Origin: Ruminococcus sp.
GTDB lineage: Bacteria > Bacillota > Clostridia > Oscillospirales > Ruminococcaceae
Assembly (NCBI GenBank): GCA_017624895.1
Contig: JAGAMB010000009.1
Coordinates: 1 to 50,921 of the forward strand
Reading direction: 5' to 3'
DNA length: 50,921 nt
Shown here: one piece after another, positions 33,412-40,802 of the stretch
Layout: the number at the start of each line of letters is the position of its first letter
How positions within the stretch are numbered: position 1 is the stretch's first letter
The notes under the pieces: generated by a model
The model's database searches: none
Told to the model about the DNA's origin: nothing
Seen by the model: the letters and a program-made list of their open reading frames with translations, nothing else
Translations under genes and position numbers: made by a program

Positions 33412-34863
33412 TTATTTTGATTTTTTCACCTTGCCTGATTTTTTCTCATCAGGCGCATTAAAATTAACCACGCTGCATCCTGCAACTGCCCAGAAAATCG
33501 GGGTAAACGCCGTACTGCTGCAGCATATGAAAAACAGCAGCACTCCCATTGTCGTCAAAAGAAGCATACAAAGAGTGATATTGCTCCTGCTCCTTTTATA
33601 GCCTTTAATACCAGCCGCAAGTATTCCCAGCAATGTAACAGCAAGCGCTATTGCAGAAGGGATACCTCTTGTTGCCGCTGTGTTAAGATACTCATTGTAA
33701 ACCCTGTCAAAAGTTCCCTTGTTAATTAAAGCTACATCTTCAACAGATAATGTTTCAGGATCCGCTGTTCCAAATGTGTAAAGCTGAGGATACAAAAGCT
33801 GATCAGGGCCTGTTCCTACAAGACCGTATGCGCTTATTATATCCATTGTTTTACGGTTAAGTGTGTAATATACATCTGCCGTATCATCAATATCAATAAC
33901 ATCAGCGTCAAAATCACCGCTTGAATTAACTCTCATATAGCTGTCAGCGAACCATAGTATTCGTCCGTCATATAAACGGTAGCTGTCAATATTCCCGATC
34001 GCTCCGCTGTTGACAATAACAACAGCTGCTGCCGCAGGTATAAATACCGCCAGAACAGATAATAGGTTTATCTTCGGAGCTTTAGCGGCAATTATCATAA
34101 TAGCTCCCATAACTGCTGCGAGTGCTGTTCCGCATATGCCAATAAGAGAATAAGTGAACATATTCACAAATGAAAACAGACAGACAGATATCACGCACAA
34201 TATCTTTGCCTTTTTACCTTCAAACAGTACAAGTCCGCTTATCGCCACAGCAATCGACACACTCAGCACCATCGCAAGAAACAGCGGTGAAGCTGAAAAA
34301 CCCGACGCCGCATTGATTGTTGTTTTCAATGATACCTTTGAAAATTCGCTTAAGCTTCCTGTAAATACCTGCACAAGTCCCAAAAGACTATTCAGAACTC
34401 CATTTACAAGTATTCCGCATAAAAGAGTTTTACGCGCCTTGTCGGTTTTTATGGAAGCGGCAGTTATAAAAAAGCCTGCATAAAACAGCAGCGCCAGTAT
34501 TCCCTCTCCTCTGCCGGGGAAACCGTTGATAGATACGTATATATCATAAGAATTAAACATTGAAATGATTGCCCAGACAAGCATGAAGCCTATCGCCGCG
34601 GCAGGTACAACAACCTTTTTGTTAATATATTTCTTTATAATTCCTATAAGAGCCAGAACCATACAGATTACTCCGCTGATAGTCAGACCGATAGAGGAAA
34701 TGGTATACGCTTTTGAACTGCTGAAAAGAGGTATCGCTGTAAAAAGCGATGTTAGCAGGAATGATGAAAGAAGTCCCATTGAAGCCAGCTTCGAAAACTT
34801 CTCCTCCGTCATATTAAGTATGAAATTCGACTTTTCTGTTGTATTGAAAAGCTGCTTTGCCAT
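33412..34863 (-). CDS. O-antigen ligase-like polytopic membrane protein (Wzy_C family)
   Basis: The 483-residue protein has about twelve membrane segments and a large extracytoplasmic loop (about 285-400). In that loop, RGEGILALLFYAG and later GTGPDQLLYPQ with YNEYLNTAATRGIPSAIAL match the O-antigen ligase/polymerase pattern (GxGPxxF...HNxxL...GI). In Gram-positives such proteins polymerise or ligate surface polysaccharides or glycan chains. The C-terminus is basic (KKSGKVKKSK). The ribosome site AGGAGG begins one base after the T-run of the rny terminator, so no promoter fits between. Expression probably needs read-through. Confidence 0.8.
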   Translation of the reverse strand: MAKQLFNTTEKSNFILNMTEEKFSKLASMGLLSSFLLTSLFTAIPLFSSSKAYTISSIGLTISGVICMVLALIGIIKKYINKKVVVPAAAIGFMLVWAIISMFNSYDIYVSINGFPGRGEGILALLFYAGFFITAASIKTDKARKTLLCGILVNGVLNSLLGLVQVFTGSLSEFSKVSLKTTINAASGFSASPLFLAMVLSVSIAVAISGLVLFEGKKAKILCVISVCLFSFVNMFTYSLIGICGTALAAVMGAIMIIAAKAPKINLLSVLAVFIPAAAAVVIVNSGAIGNIDSYRLYDGRILWFADSYMRVNSSGDFDADVIDIDDTADVYYTLNRKTMDIISAYGLVGTGPDQLLYPQLYTFGTADPETLSVEDVALINKGTFDRVYNEYLNTAATRGIPSAIALAVTLLGILAAGIKGYKRSRSNITLCMLLLTTMGVLLFFICCSSTAFTPIFWAVAGCSVVNFNAPDEKKSGKVKKSK

Positions 34864-34877
34864 TGTAACAACCTCCT

Positions 34878-34909
34878 GAAAAAAACTGCGGATGTTCTAC
34901 CATCCGCAG
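34878..34909 (-). terminator. Terminator/attenuator between rny and the O-antigen-ligase-like gene
   Basis: On the minus strand CTGCGGATG and CATCCGCAG pair perfectly around GTAGAA, then seven T follow. The downstream AGGAGG (34877-34872) starts right after the T-run. Confidence 0.9.
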
Positions 34910-34917
34910 CAATTCTT

Positions 34918-36495
34918 TTATTTCGCGTAATCTGTAACTCTGCTCTCTCTGATGAGGTTGACCTTGATCTGTCCGGGATAATCCATTTCAGCTTCGATCT
35001 GCTGTGCAATCTGTCTTGCAACAAGCACCATTTTCTCATCGTTGATAACCTCAGGTACAACCATAATTCTGACTTCACGTCCTGCCTGTACTGCAAAGCA
35101 CTTTTCAACGCCGTTGTAAGAAGTACAGATTTCCTCAAGCTTCTGAAGACGCTTGATATAACTCTCATAGTTCTCGCTTCTTGCGGCAGGTCTTGCAGCG
35201 GATATTGCGTCGGCTGCCTGAACGATACAAGCGATAACTGTCTTAGGCTCAACATCGTTGTGGTGAGCCTCCACAGCGTGTATAACAACTGCGTTTTCGT
35301 TATACTTCTTACATACGTCAACACCGATCTGAACGTGTGAACCTTCGATTTCGGAGGTAAGAGCCTTACCGATATCGTGAAGAAGTCCTGCGCGTCTTGC
35401 CATATTAGCGTCTACACCAAGCTCAGCTGCCAGAACTCCGCAGAGTTTAGCCACCTCGATTGAGTGGTCAAGCACGTTCTGTCTGTAGCTTGTACGGAAT
35501 TTAAGACGTCCGAGAAGCTTGATAAGCTCATGGTTTATTCCGTGAACATTAGTTTCGATTACTGCACGTTCACCCTCCTGCTTGATACGGTACTCAACCT
35601 CTCGGCGAGCCTTATCAACCATTTCCTCAATGCGGGCGGGGTGAATTCTTCCATCAGCTATAAGCTTTTCAAGCGCAATTCTTGCCACCTCACGGCGGAT
35701 CTGATCAAAGCATGAAAGCGTGATAGCTTCCGGTGTATCGTCAATAATAAGGTCAACTCCTGTAAGAGTTTCGAGGGTTCTGATATTTCTTCCCTCACGA
35801 CCGATAATACGTCCCTTCATTTCGTCATTGGGCAGCGGAACAACGGAAACTGCCGCCTCCGAAACCTGATCTGCTGCAACCTTAGCAATGGCAAGAGAAA
35901 TCTGACTTCTTGCCTTTTCGTTGCATTCGTCCTTGAGCTGCTGCTCATAAGCTGCGATTTTGACAGCCTTTTCGTGAACAAGGTCGTCCTCCAGCTTGGA
36001 AAGTATGTACTCCTTAGCCTGATCTCTTGTGAACTCCGAAATACGCTCCAGAACGTCCATTTCAGATTTCTTGATCTGCTCTGCTTCCTTGAGTTTTTCA
36101 TCGGCACTCTTTATCTTCTGATTAAGAGTTTCCTCCTTCTTTTCAAGGTTATCTGTTTTCTTGTCGAGATTTTCTTCCTTCTGCTGCATACGTCTTTCCT
36201 GACGTGACAGTTCAGCTCTGCGATCCTTGATTTCCTTATCCGCTTCGCTGCGAAGTTTGTGAATCTCATCCTTAGCTTCTACAAGAGCGCTTTTCTTCTT
36301 TGCATCTGCGTCCTTTTCAGCATCAGCAACAATACGCTCCGCCTGTTTTTCGGCAGAACCAACTATAGCCTCAGCCTCACGCTTACGCTGTTCAACACCT
36401 GCAGCAATACCCTTTTTGTAAAACAAAAAACCGCCGCAAGCCGCACCTGCTATCAAAGCGACAAGTATAAGCACAATAGCAATAACGGGATCCAT
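34918..36495 (-). CDS. rny: Ribonuclease Y
   Basis: The 525-residue endonuclease starts mRNA decay in Firmicutes. It has an N-terminal membrane anchor ([20 protein letters not shown]), a long coiled coil (about 30-200), a KH domain ([19 protein letters not shown]) and an HD domain with [14 protein letters not shown], ending in the family's [14 protein letters not shown]. Length is normal. I chose ATG 36495 because AGGAGG is 11 bases upstream; the ATG at 36504 is only two bases from it and would be a poor start. It has its own consensus promoter and a structured leader of about 245 bases. Confidence 0.96.
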   Translation of the reverse strand: MDPVIAIVLILVALIAGAACGGFLFYKKGIAAGVEQRKREAEAIVGSAEKQAERIVADAEKDADAKKKSALVEAKDEIHKLRSEADKEIKDRRAELSRQERRMQQKEENLDKKTDNLEKKEETLNQKIKSADEKLKEAEQIKKSEMDVLERISEFTRDQAKEYILSKLEDDLVHEKAVKIAAYEQQLKDECNEKARSQISLAIAKVAADQVSEAAVSVVPLPNDEMKGRIIGREGRNIRTLETLTGVDLIIDDTPEAITLSCFDQIRREVARIALEKLIADGRIHPARIEEMVDKARREVEYRIKQEGERAVIETNVHGINHELIKLLGRLKFRTSYRQNVLDHSIEVAKLCGVLAAELGVDANMARRAGLLHDIGKALTSEIEGSHVQIGVDVCKKYNENAVVIHAVEAHHNDVEPKTVIACIVQAADAISAARPAARSENYESYIKRLQKLEEICTSYNGVEKCFAVQAGREVRIMVVPEVINDEKMVLVARQIAQQIEAEMDYPGQIKVNLIRESRVTDYAK

Positions 36496-36741
36496 ACAGT
36501 GCATTACCTCCTTAGCAATATTTTTAGTTTGTATAATTTAACGTATACTGCTTCGGGCGGTGATGCCGCATTATTTTATTCATTTGTCAAATAATATATA
36601 TAGACAGGGATACAACTCCCTGAGGGGAACGGGCTGACACCCGTATTATGTTATATATCTGCTTCGGAATTATCACCTTCCGAAATGATTTAAAACAAAG
36701 CTGCATTACTGCCTGAAAGCAATACTTCTGCAAAATACAAC
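36496..36741 (-). promoter_or_regulatory. Long structured 5' leader of rny
   Basis: From the predicted start near 36741 to the ATG the RNA can form several hairpins: TATTGC/GCAGTA, TTCGGAA/TTCCGAA (36684-36663), CGGG/CCCG (36643-36630) and CAGGGA/TCCCTG (36622-36605), then GCGG/CCGC near 36555. There is no terminator T-run. It could be a regulatory leader, perhaps for autoregulation by RNase Y, or a small RNA gene upstream of rny. No known class was recognised. Confidence 0.5.
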
Positions 36742-36747
36742 ATATTC

Positions 36748-36776
36748 ATTATACACTTTTTTATCACCTATGTCAA
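36748..36776 (-). promoter_or_regulatory. Promoter of rny (or of an RNA upstream of it)
   Basis: On the minus strand TTGACA (36776-36771), 17-base spacer, TATAAT (36753-36748): full consensus. Confidence 0.9.
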
Positions 36777-36920
36777 TAGATTTTTCGCAAATTATTACAA
36801 AACAGTAAAATTTAATTTTATTAACCATAGAATAATATGTCCACAGGGGACAAAATAAAACTCCAGAAAATAAATAATTGTGCAAATTAACGGTTATTCT
36901 TCTTATTTTATTAAAAAAGG

Positions 36921-36949
36921 TTGAATTTTTCGATCCTCTATGCTATAAT
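36921..36949 (+). promoter_or_regulatory. Promoter of the 37050-proA operon
   Basis: TTGAAT (36921-36926), 17-base spacer, TATAAT (36944-36949) preceded by TGC (extended -10). Confidence 0.85.
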
Positions 36950-36956
36950 TATCATA

Positions 36957-37049
36957 ATAGGCTTTTCAGCGGTAAATGCTGAAAGCTGCTGATTTTTGGC
37001 ATGACTGTATGCCGTAAATACAGTCCCCATCGCGGACAGGAGTACCCTT
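36957..37049 (+). promoter_or_regulatory. Structured 5' leader with mutually exclusive hairpins
   Basis: The leader contains GCTTTTCAGC/GCTGAAAGC (36961-36986). Next, GGCAT (36998-37002) can pair with ATGCC (37009-37013), or GACTGTA (37003-37009) can pair with TACAGTC (37019-37025). The two options exclude each other. ACAGGAG follows before the ATG. Confidence 0.5.
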
Positions 37050-37400
37050 ATGTTCAATACGGATCTTTTTACTACCCTTGACCTGACAAATGCAGCAAAC
37101 CCCAATCTTTTTCCCTTTCCATTCGAGCTTCATGTGGGTTTTTCAATAATTGCATTTGTTTTCTTTATCATCAGATTTTTCTTTGATAAACGACCATATC
37201 AGCTCATTCTCGCTCTTGCTGTCCCCTTTTCAATGACGCTCTGGCTCTCAGAAAGCAAGGTATTGTTCTATACTATCGGAGCTATCGAGCTGGCGCTGTT
37301 GGTTATTGCTGTGATATCCGACTTCATCTACAAATCCAAACACCCCGAACTGAAGGATGAAAAGAAGAAATCCGATAAAACTGAGGAAAAGGCTGAATAA
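37050..37400 (+). CDS. Small membrane protein of unknown function, first gene of the pro operon
   Basis: The 116-residue protein has three hydrophobic segments (for example VGFSIIAFVFFIIRFFF and IGAIELALLVIAVISDFIY) and a Lys/Glu-rich cytoplasmic tail (DEKKKSDKTEEKAE). I do not recognise the family. CAGGAG lies about 8 bases before the ATG. It ends two bases before the dehydrogenase gene, so the two are co-translated. Confidence 0.75.
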   Translation: MFNTDLFTTLDLTNAANPNLFPFPFELHVGFSIIAFVFFIIRFFFDKRPYQLILALAVPFSMTLWLSESKVLFYTIGAIELALLVIAVISDFIYKSKHPELKDEKKKSDKTEEKAE

Positions 37401-37402
37401 TT

Positions 37403-38353
37403 ATGAAAATTGTTATTCTTGACTGGTCTACAATGTGTTCAGGAAATGACCTTTCACCGGATATTTTCAGAGAATTTGGCGAAGTATCCGCCTATTCCCT
37501 TACTTCCCCTGAGGAGGTCGTGCCGCGCATAAACGACGCTGAAATCGTCCTCTGCAACAAGGTGGTCATCACAAAAGAGATTATGGATAGCTGCCCTAAC
37601 CTGCGGTATATCGGTCTTTTCGCCACAGGCTTCAACAATATCGACACGGCATATGCAGCTGAAAAAGGCATAACTGTGTGCAACGCAGGACAATATTCCA
37701 CAAATGCCGTTGCTCAACAGGTTTTCGCCTATATTTTAGACTATTGCAGCCGCATCCGCGACTATGACAGCTCCGTTAAAAGCGGCGAATGGGAAGCTTC
37801 TCCATGCTTTTCATATTTTCCCATTCCAATTACTGAAATTGCCGGAAAAACATTGTCGGTTATAGGCTTCGGCTCAATCGGAAAGCGTGTTGCAGAGCTT
37901 GGTAAGGCTTTCGGTATGAATGTTATCATCAGCACAAGAACAACTCCGCAAAACTGCCCTTATGAGGTGTGCGATCTTGATACAGCCGTTAAAAATGCCG
38001 ATTTTCTCACATTCCATTGTCCCCTCACGGATAAGACAAAGGGCATCGTTAATGCCGATATGCTGGGAAATATGAAAAATTCAGCCGTACTTATCAACAC
38101 TTCAAGAGGCGCTGTTGTTAACGAGGGTGACTTGACCGAGGCTCTCAACAGCGGAAAAATCGCCGCGGCTTATCTGGACGTTCTGGAAAAAGAGCCGATG
38201 TCCCCCGATACCCCGATGAAATCCGCTAAAAACTGCGTTATCACGCCGCATACAGCATGGGCGGCATATGAAACAAGAGTCCGCCTGCTCAATATTGTCA
38301 GCAATAATATCCGCTGCTGGATAAACGGCGAACCGCAGAATAAAGTTAATTAA
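37403..38353 (+). CDS. D-2-hydroxyacid dehydrogenase (glycerate dehydrogenase-like)
   Basis: The 316-residue NAD(P)-dependent enzyme has the Rossmann motif VIGFGSIGKRVAELG (about 152-166) and the catalytic set Arg in INTSRGAVV, Glu in VLEKEPM and His in ITPHTAW. It belongs to the hydroxypyruvate/glycerate reductase-like group (2-Hacid_dh). The exact 2-oxoacid is not readable. It sits between the small membrane protein gene and proB (18-base gap); why it goes with proline synthesis is unclear. No strong ribosome site beyond the GCTGAATA region is seen, which fits coupling. Confidence 0.93.
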   Translation: MKIVILDWSTMCSGNDLSPDIFREFGEVSAYSLTSPEEVVPRINDAEIVLCNKVVITKEIMDSCPNLRYIGLFATGFNNIDTAYAAEKGITVCNAGQYSTNAVAQQVFAYILDYCSRIRDYDSSVKSGEWEASPCFSYFPIPITEIAGKTLSVIGFGSIGKRVAELGKAFGMNVIISTRTTPQNCPYEVCDLDTAVKNADFLTFHCPLTDKTKGIVNADMLGNMKNSAVLINTSRGAVVNEGDLTEALNSGKIAAAYLDVLEKEPMSPDTPMKSAKNCVITPHTAWAAYETRVRLLNIVSNNIRCWINGEPQNKVN

Positions 38354-38371
38354 TATAAGGAAATGATACAA

Positions 38372-39163
38372 ATGAGAAATAACTCTGAAAAGAAACGAAT
38401 TGTTATTAAGCTTGGTACATCTACCCTTGCTCACAGCACAGGTAAGCTTAATATTCGTCGTATGACTAATCTTGTCCGTGTGATCTCCGATCTCCACAAT
38501 TCAGGCAAGGAAATAATCCTTGTTTCTTCCGGTGCTGTCGGTCTTGGTACAGGCAAGCTGGGACTCCCCTCAAAGCCTAAGGAAACCAAAATGAAGCAGG
38601 CTGTTGCCGCTGTCGGACAATGCGAGCTTATGCACATCTACGACGATATGTTCGAAAAATACAGCGTAACTGTGGGACAAATTCTCCTTACAAAGGCGAT
38701 TATCAACAATCCCACCCATTGCGAAAACTTCAAGAATACAGTTGAAACCCTCGTTGGTATGGGCGTTATCCCCATCGTAAACGAGAACGACTCAATTTCC
38801 ATAGATGAGCTGGAGCTTGAAATCGGCGAAAATGACTCCCTTTCAGCTCTTGTTGCGTCACTTTCGGGTGCAGATCTGCTGCTTATACTCTCCGATATCG
38901 ACGGACTTTATAACTGTGATCCACGTACAAATCCCGATGCAAAGCCAATTTCCTACGTTGAGGAAATCACTCCCGAAATCGAAAATGCCGCAGGAGGTGC
39001 AGGTTCAAAGCTTGGCACAGGCGGTATGTCAACAAAGATAAATGCCGCTAAAATTGCCACAGAAGCAGGAATTGATATGGTTATTATGAACGGTAAGAAC
39101 CCTGAGCTTCTGTATGATTTGTTCGAAAACAAGGAAATCGGCACATTATTTAAAGCAAAATGA
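38372..39163 (+). CDS. proB: Glutamate 5-kinase
   Basis: The 263-residue enzyme phosphorylates glutamate in the first step of proline synthesis. It begins RIVIKLGTSTLAHSTGKLN and shows ILVSSGAVGLGTGKLGL, PIVNENDSISIDEL and LSDIDGLYNCDPR, all from the amino-acid-kinase fold; the C-terminus has GTGGMSTKINAAKIA. It lacks the PUA domain found in the 367-residue E. coli enzyme, as is common in Clostridia. I chose ATG 38372, about 10 bases after AAGGA; the ATG at 38363 is too near. The stop overlaps the next gene by 4 bases. Confidence 0.95.
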   Translation: MRNNSEKKRIVIKLGTSTLAHSTGKLNIRRMTNLVRVISDLHNSGKEIILVSSGAVGLGTGKLGLPSKPKETKMKQAVAAVGQCELMHIYDDMFEKYSVTVGQILLTKAIINNPTHCENFKNTVETLVGMGVIPIVNENDSISIDELELEIGENDSLSALVASLSGADLLLILSDIDGLYNCDPRTNPDAKPISYVEEITPEIENAAGGAGSKLGTGGMSTKINAAKIATEAGIDMVIMNGKNPELLYDLFENKEIGTLFKAK

Positions 39164-39498
39164 AGATACGTATAGACTTAAACGACCGGCTTTTTCTTGA
39201 AAATGACGTTATAAAAGCAATAACCGCTGACGGAGAACAGAAATTCCACATCTCCGAAGTAAAAACAGCTATGATTATTACTACCGACTTAGGTCCGTTT
39301 TACGACGATATGGGACTTGCGCTGCATATTGACAAAGAAACAGCTATATTTATTATGTCAAGTCACCCTGATTATCAGACATTTTTATTTGACCAATTCG
39401 GAAAATCGGTTGAAATTGACTATAACAAAATCATTGAAGCTTCAACCTGTACAGAAAATAAAATTTTTGAAATATATAAAAAGAGGTGTAAAATATGA
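39160..39498 (+). CDS. Unknown small protein encoded between proB and proA
   Basis: The 112-residue soluble protein is unrecognised. Its start overlaps the proB stop (ATGA at 39160-39163) and its stop overlaps the proA start (ATGA at 39495-39498), so it is tightly coupled on both sides. The sequence looks mixed alpha/beta (MKIRIDLNDRLFLENDVIKA, then a central acidic segment with DLGPFYDDMGLALHID), with two Cys near the end. This tight coupling suggests a role with the kinase or dehydrogenase, for instance regulation or stabilising the labile gamma-glutamyl phosphate channel, but that is speculation. Confidence 0.8.
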   Translation: MKIRIDLNDRLFLENDVIKAITADGEQKFHISEVKTAMIITTDLGPFYDDMGLALHIDKETAIFIMSSHPDYQTFLFDQFGKSVEIDYNKIIEASTCTENKIFEIYKKRCKI

Positions 39499-40742
39499 GC
39501 TACACGCTTGAATTAGGTAAAAAGGCAAAGGCAGCTGAGCCTGTAATTGCTGCTGCCTCTACCAACCGTAAAAACGAGGCTCTTGCCGCAATTTCAAAGG
39601 CTCTTATTGCCAATACAGCGTTAATTATCGCTGAAAACGAAAAAGACCTTATTGCCGCAAAAGAAAACAATATGTCCGCAGCTATGCAGGATCGACTTAA
39701 ACTGGACGAAAACCGCATTGCAGGCATTGCAAAGGGTGTTGATGAAATTATCTCCCTTAACGATCCCATCGGGCAGGTTATTGACGGTTTCAACCGCCCA
39801 AATGGTCTGCGTATCACAAAAACACGCGTTCCTATGGGCGTTATCGGTATCATTTTCGAATCACGCCCGAATGTTACTGTAGATGCCGCTGCACTCTGCC
39901 TTAAAGCAGGCAACTGCGTTATCCTTAAAGGCGGAAAAGAGGCTATAAATTCAAATATCGTCCTCGGCAAGATTATGCGTGAGGCTCTTGAAGCCTGCGG
40001 TCTGCCTGCCGATATCATTCAGGTTGTTGAAAACACATCGCGAGAAACTACTAACGAGCTGATGAAGCTCAACGGCTATGTTGATGTGCTTATCCCAAGA
40101 GGAAGCGCAAGACTTATACAGGCGGTTGTGACAACTGCTACTGTTCCTGTTATCGAAACAGGCGCAGGTAACTGCCACGTTTATGTTGACCAGTCCGCCG
40201 ATGTTGATATGGCGGTGGATATTACTGATAACGCTAAAACACAGCGCCCCTCCGTATGCAACGCTATTGAGTCGCTTCTCGTTCATAAAGATGCAGCTGA
40301 AACATTCCTCCCCCTTATTGCGGAGCGTTTCAAATCCCACAGCGTTAAAATTTATGGCTGCGATAAGACAATCGCTATTCTTGGAGATACTGTTGAAAAA
40401 GCAACTGAAACTGAATATGCAACAGAATTTAACGATTATACAATAGCTGTAAAAGTTGTGGAGGATATTGATGAGGCTATCGCCCATATCCGCAGATACA
40501 GCACCCGTCATTCCGAATGTATTGTTACAAAATCCCTTGACGCTGCACGTAAATTCCAGCGTGAAGTTGACGCAGCGGCTGTTTATGTAAATGCTTCCAC
40601 ACGTTTTACAGATGGCGGAGAATTTGGTTTCGGTGCAGAAATCGGAATTTCCACACAAAAGCTCCACGCAAGAGGACCTATGGGACTTACAGAGCTTACA
40701 ACAGTTAAATATCTGATTGACGGAAACGGTCAGATAAGATAG
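39495..40742 (+). CDS. proA: Glutamate-5-semialdehyde dehydrogenase (gamma-glutamyl phosphate reductase)
   Basis: The 415-residue NADPH enzyme reduces gamma-glutamyl phosphate to glutamate semialdehyde in proline synthesis. Family signatures: RVPMGVIGIIFESRPNVT, the cofactor-binding AGNCVILKGGKEAINSN, VIETGAGNCHVYVD and the catalytic Cys near 255 in RPSVCNAIESLLVH. Length is standard. GAGGTG is the ribosome site, inside the preceding gene. The proline pathway's last gene (proC) is not in the window. Confidence 0.97.
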   Translation: MSYTLELGKKAKAAEPVIAAASTNRKNEALAAISKALIANTALIIAENEKDLIAAKENNMSAAMQDRLKLDENRIAGIAKGVDEIISLNDPIGQVIDGFNRPNGLRITKTRVPMGVIGIIFESRPNVTVDAAALCLKAGNCVILKGGKEAINSNIVLGKIMREALEACGLPADIIQVVENTSRETTNELMKLNGYVDVLIPRGSARLIQAVVTTATVPVIETGAGNCHVYVDQSADVDMAVDITDNAKTQRPSVCNAIESLLVHKDAAETFLPLIAERFKSHSVKIYGCDKTIAILGDTVEKATETEYATEFNDYTIAVKVVEDIDEAIAHIRRYSTRHSECIVTKSLDAARKFQREVDAAAVYVNASTRFTDGGEFGFGAEIGISTQKLHARGPMGLTELTTVKYLIDGNGQIR

Positions 40743-40744
40743 AC

Positions 40745-40766
40745 ATAAGGCGAAATTCCGCCTTAT
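40745..40766 (+). terminator. Hairpin after proA
   Basis: ATAAGGCG and CGCCTTAT form a perfect 8-bp stem with the loop AAATTC, directly after the proA stop. The T-run is weak, so the coiled-coil gene 37 bases on may be partly read through. Confidence 0.55.
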
Positions 40767-40802
40767 TACATTACTTTGTTTGATTTTTATAAGGAGATAT
40801 TT

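Noticed and set aside
36601..36720. 6S RNA or tmRNA in the rny leader
   Set aside because: Several small hairpins are present, but no long closing stem with a central bubble, and no tRNA-like ends or tag ORF could be made out. It is reported only as an unclassified structured leader.
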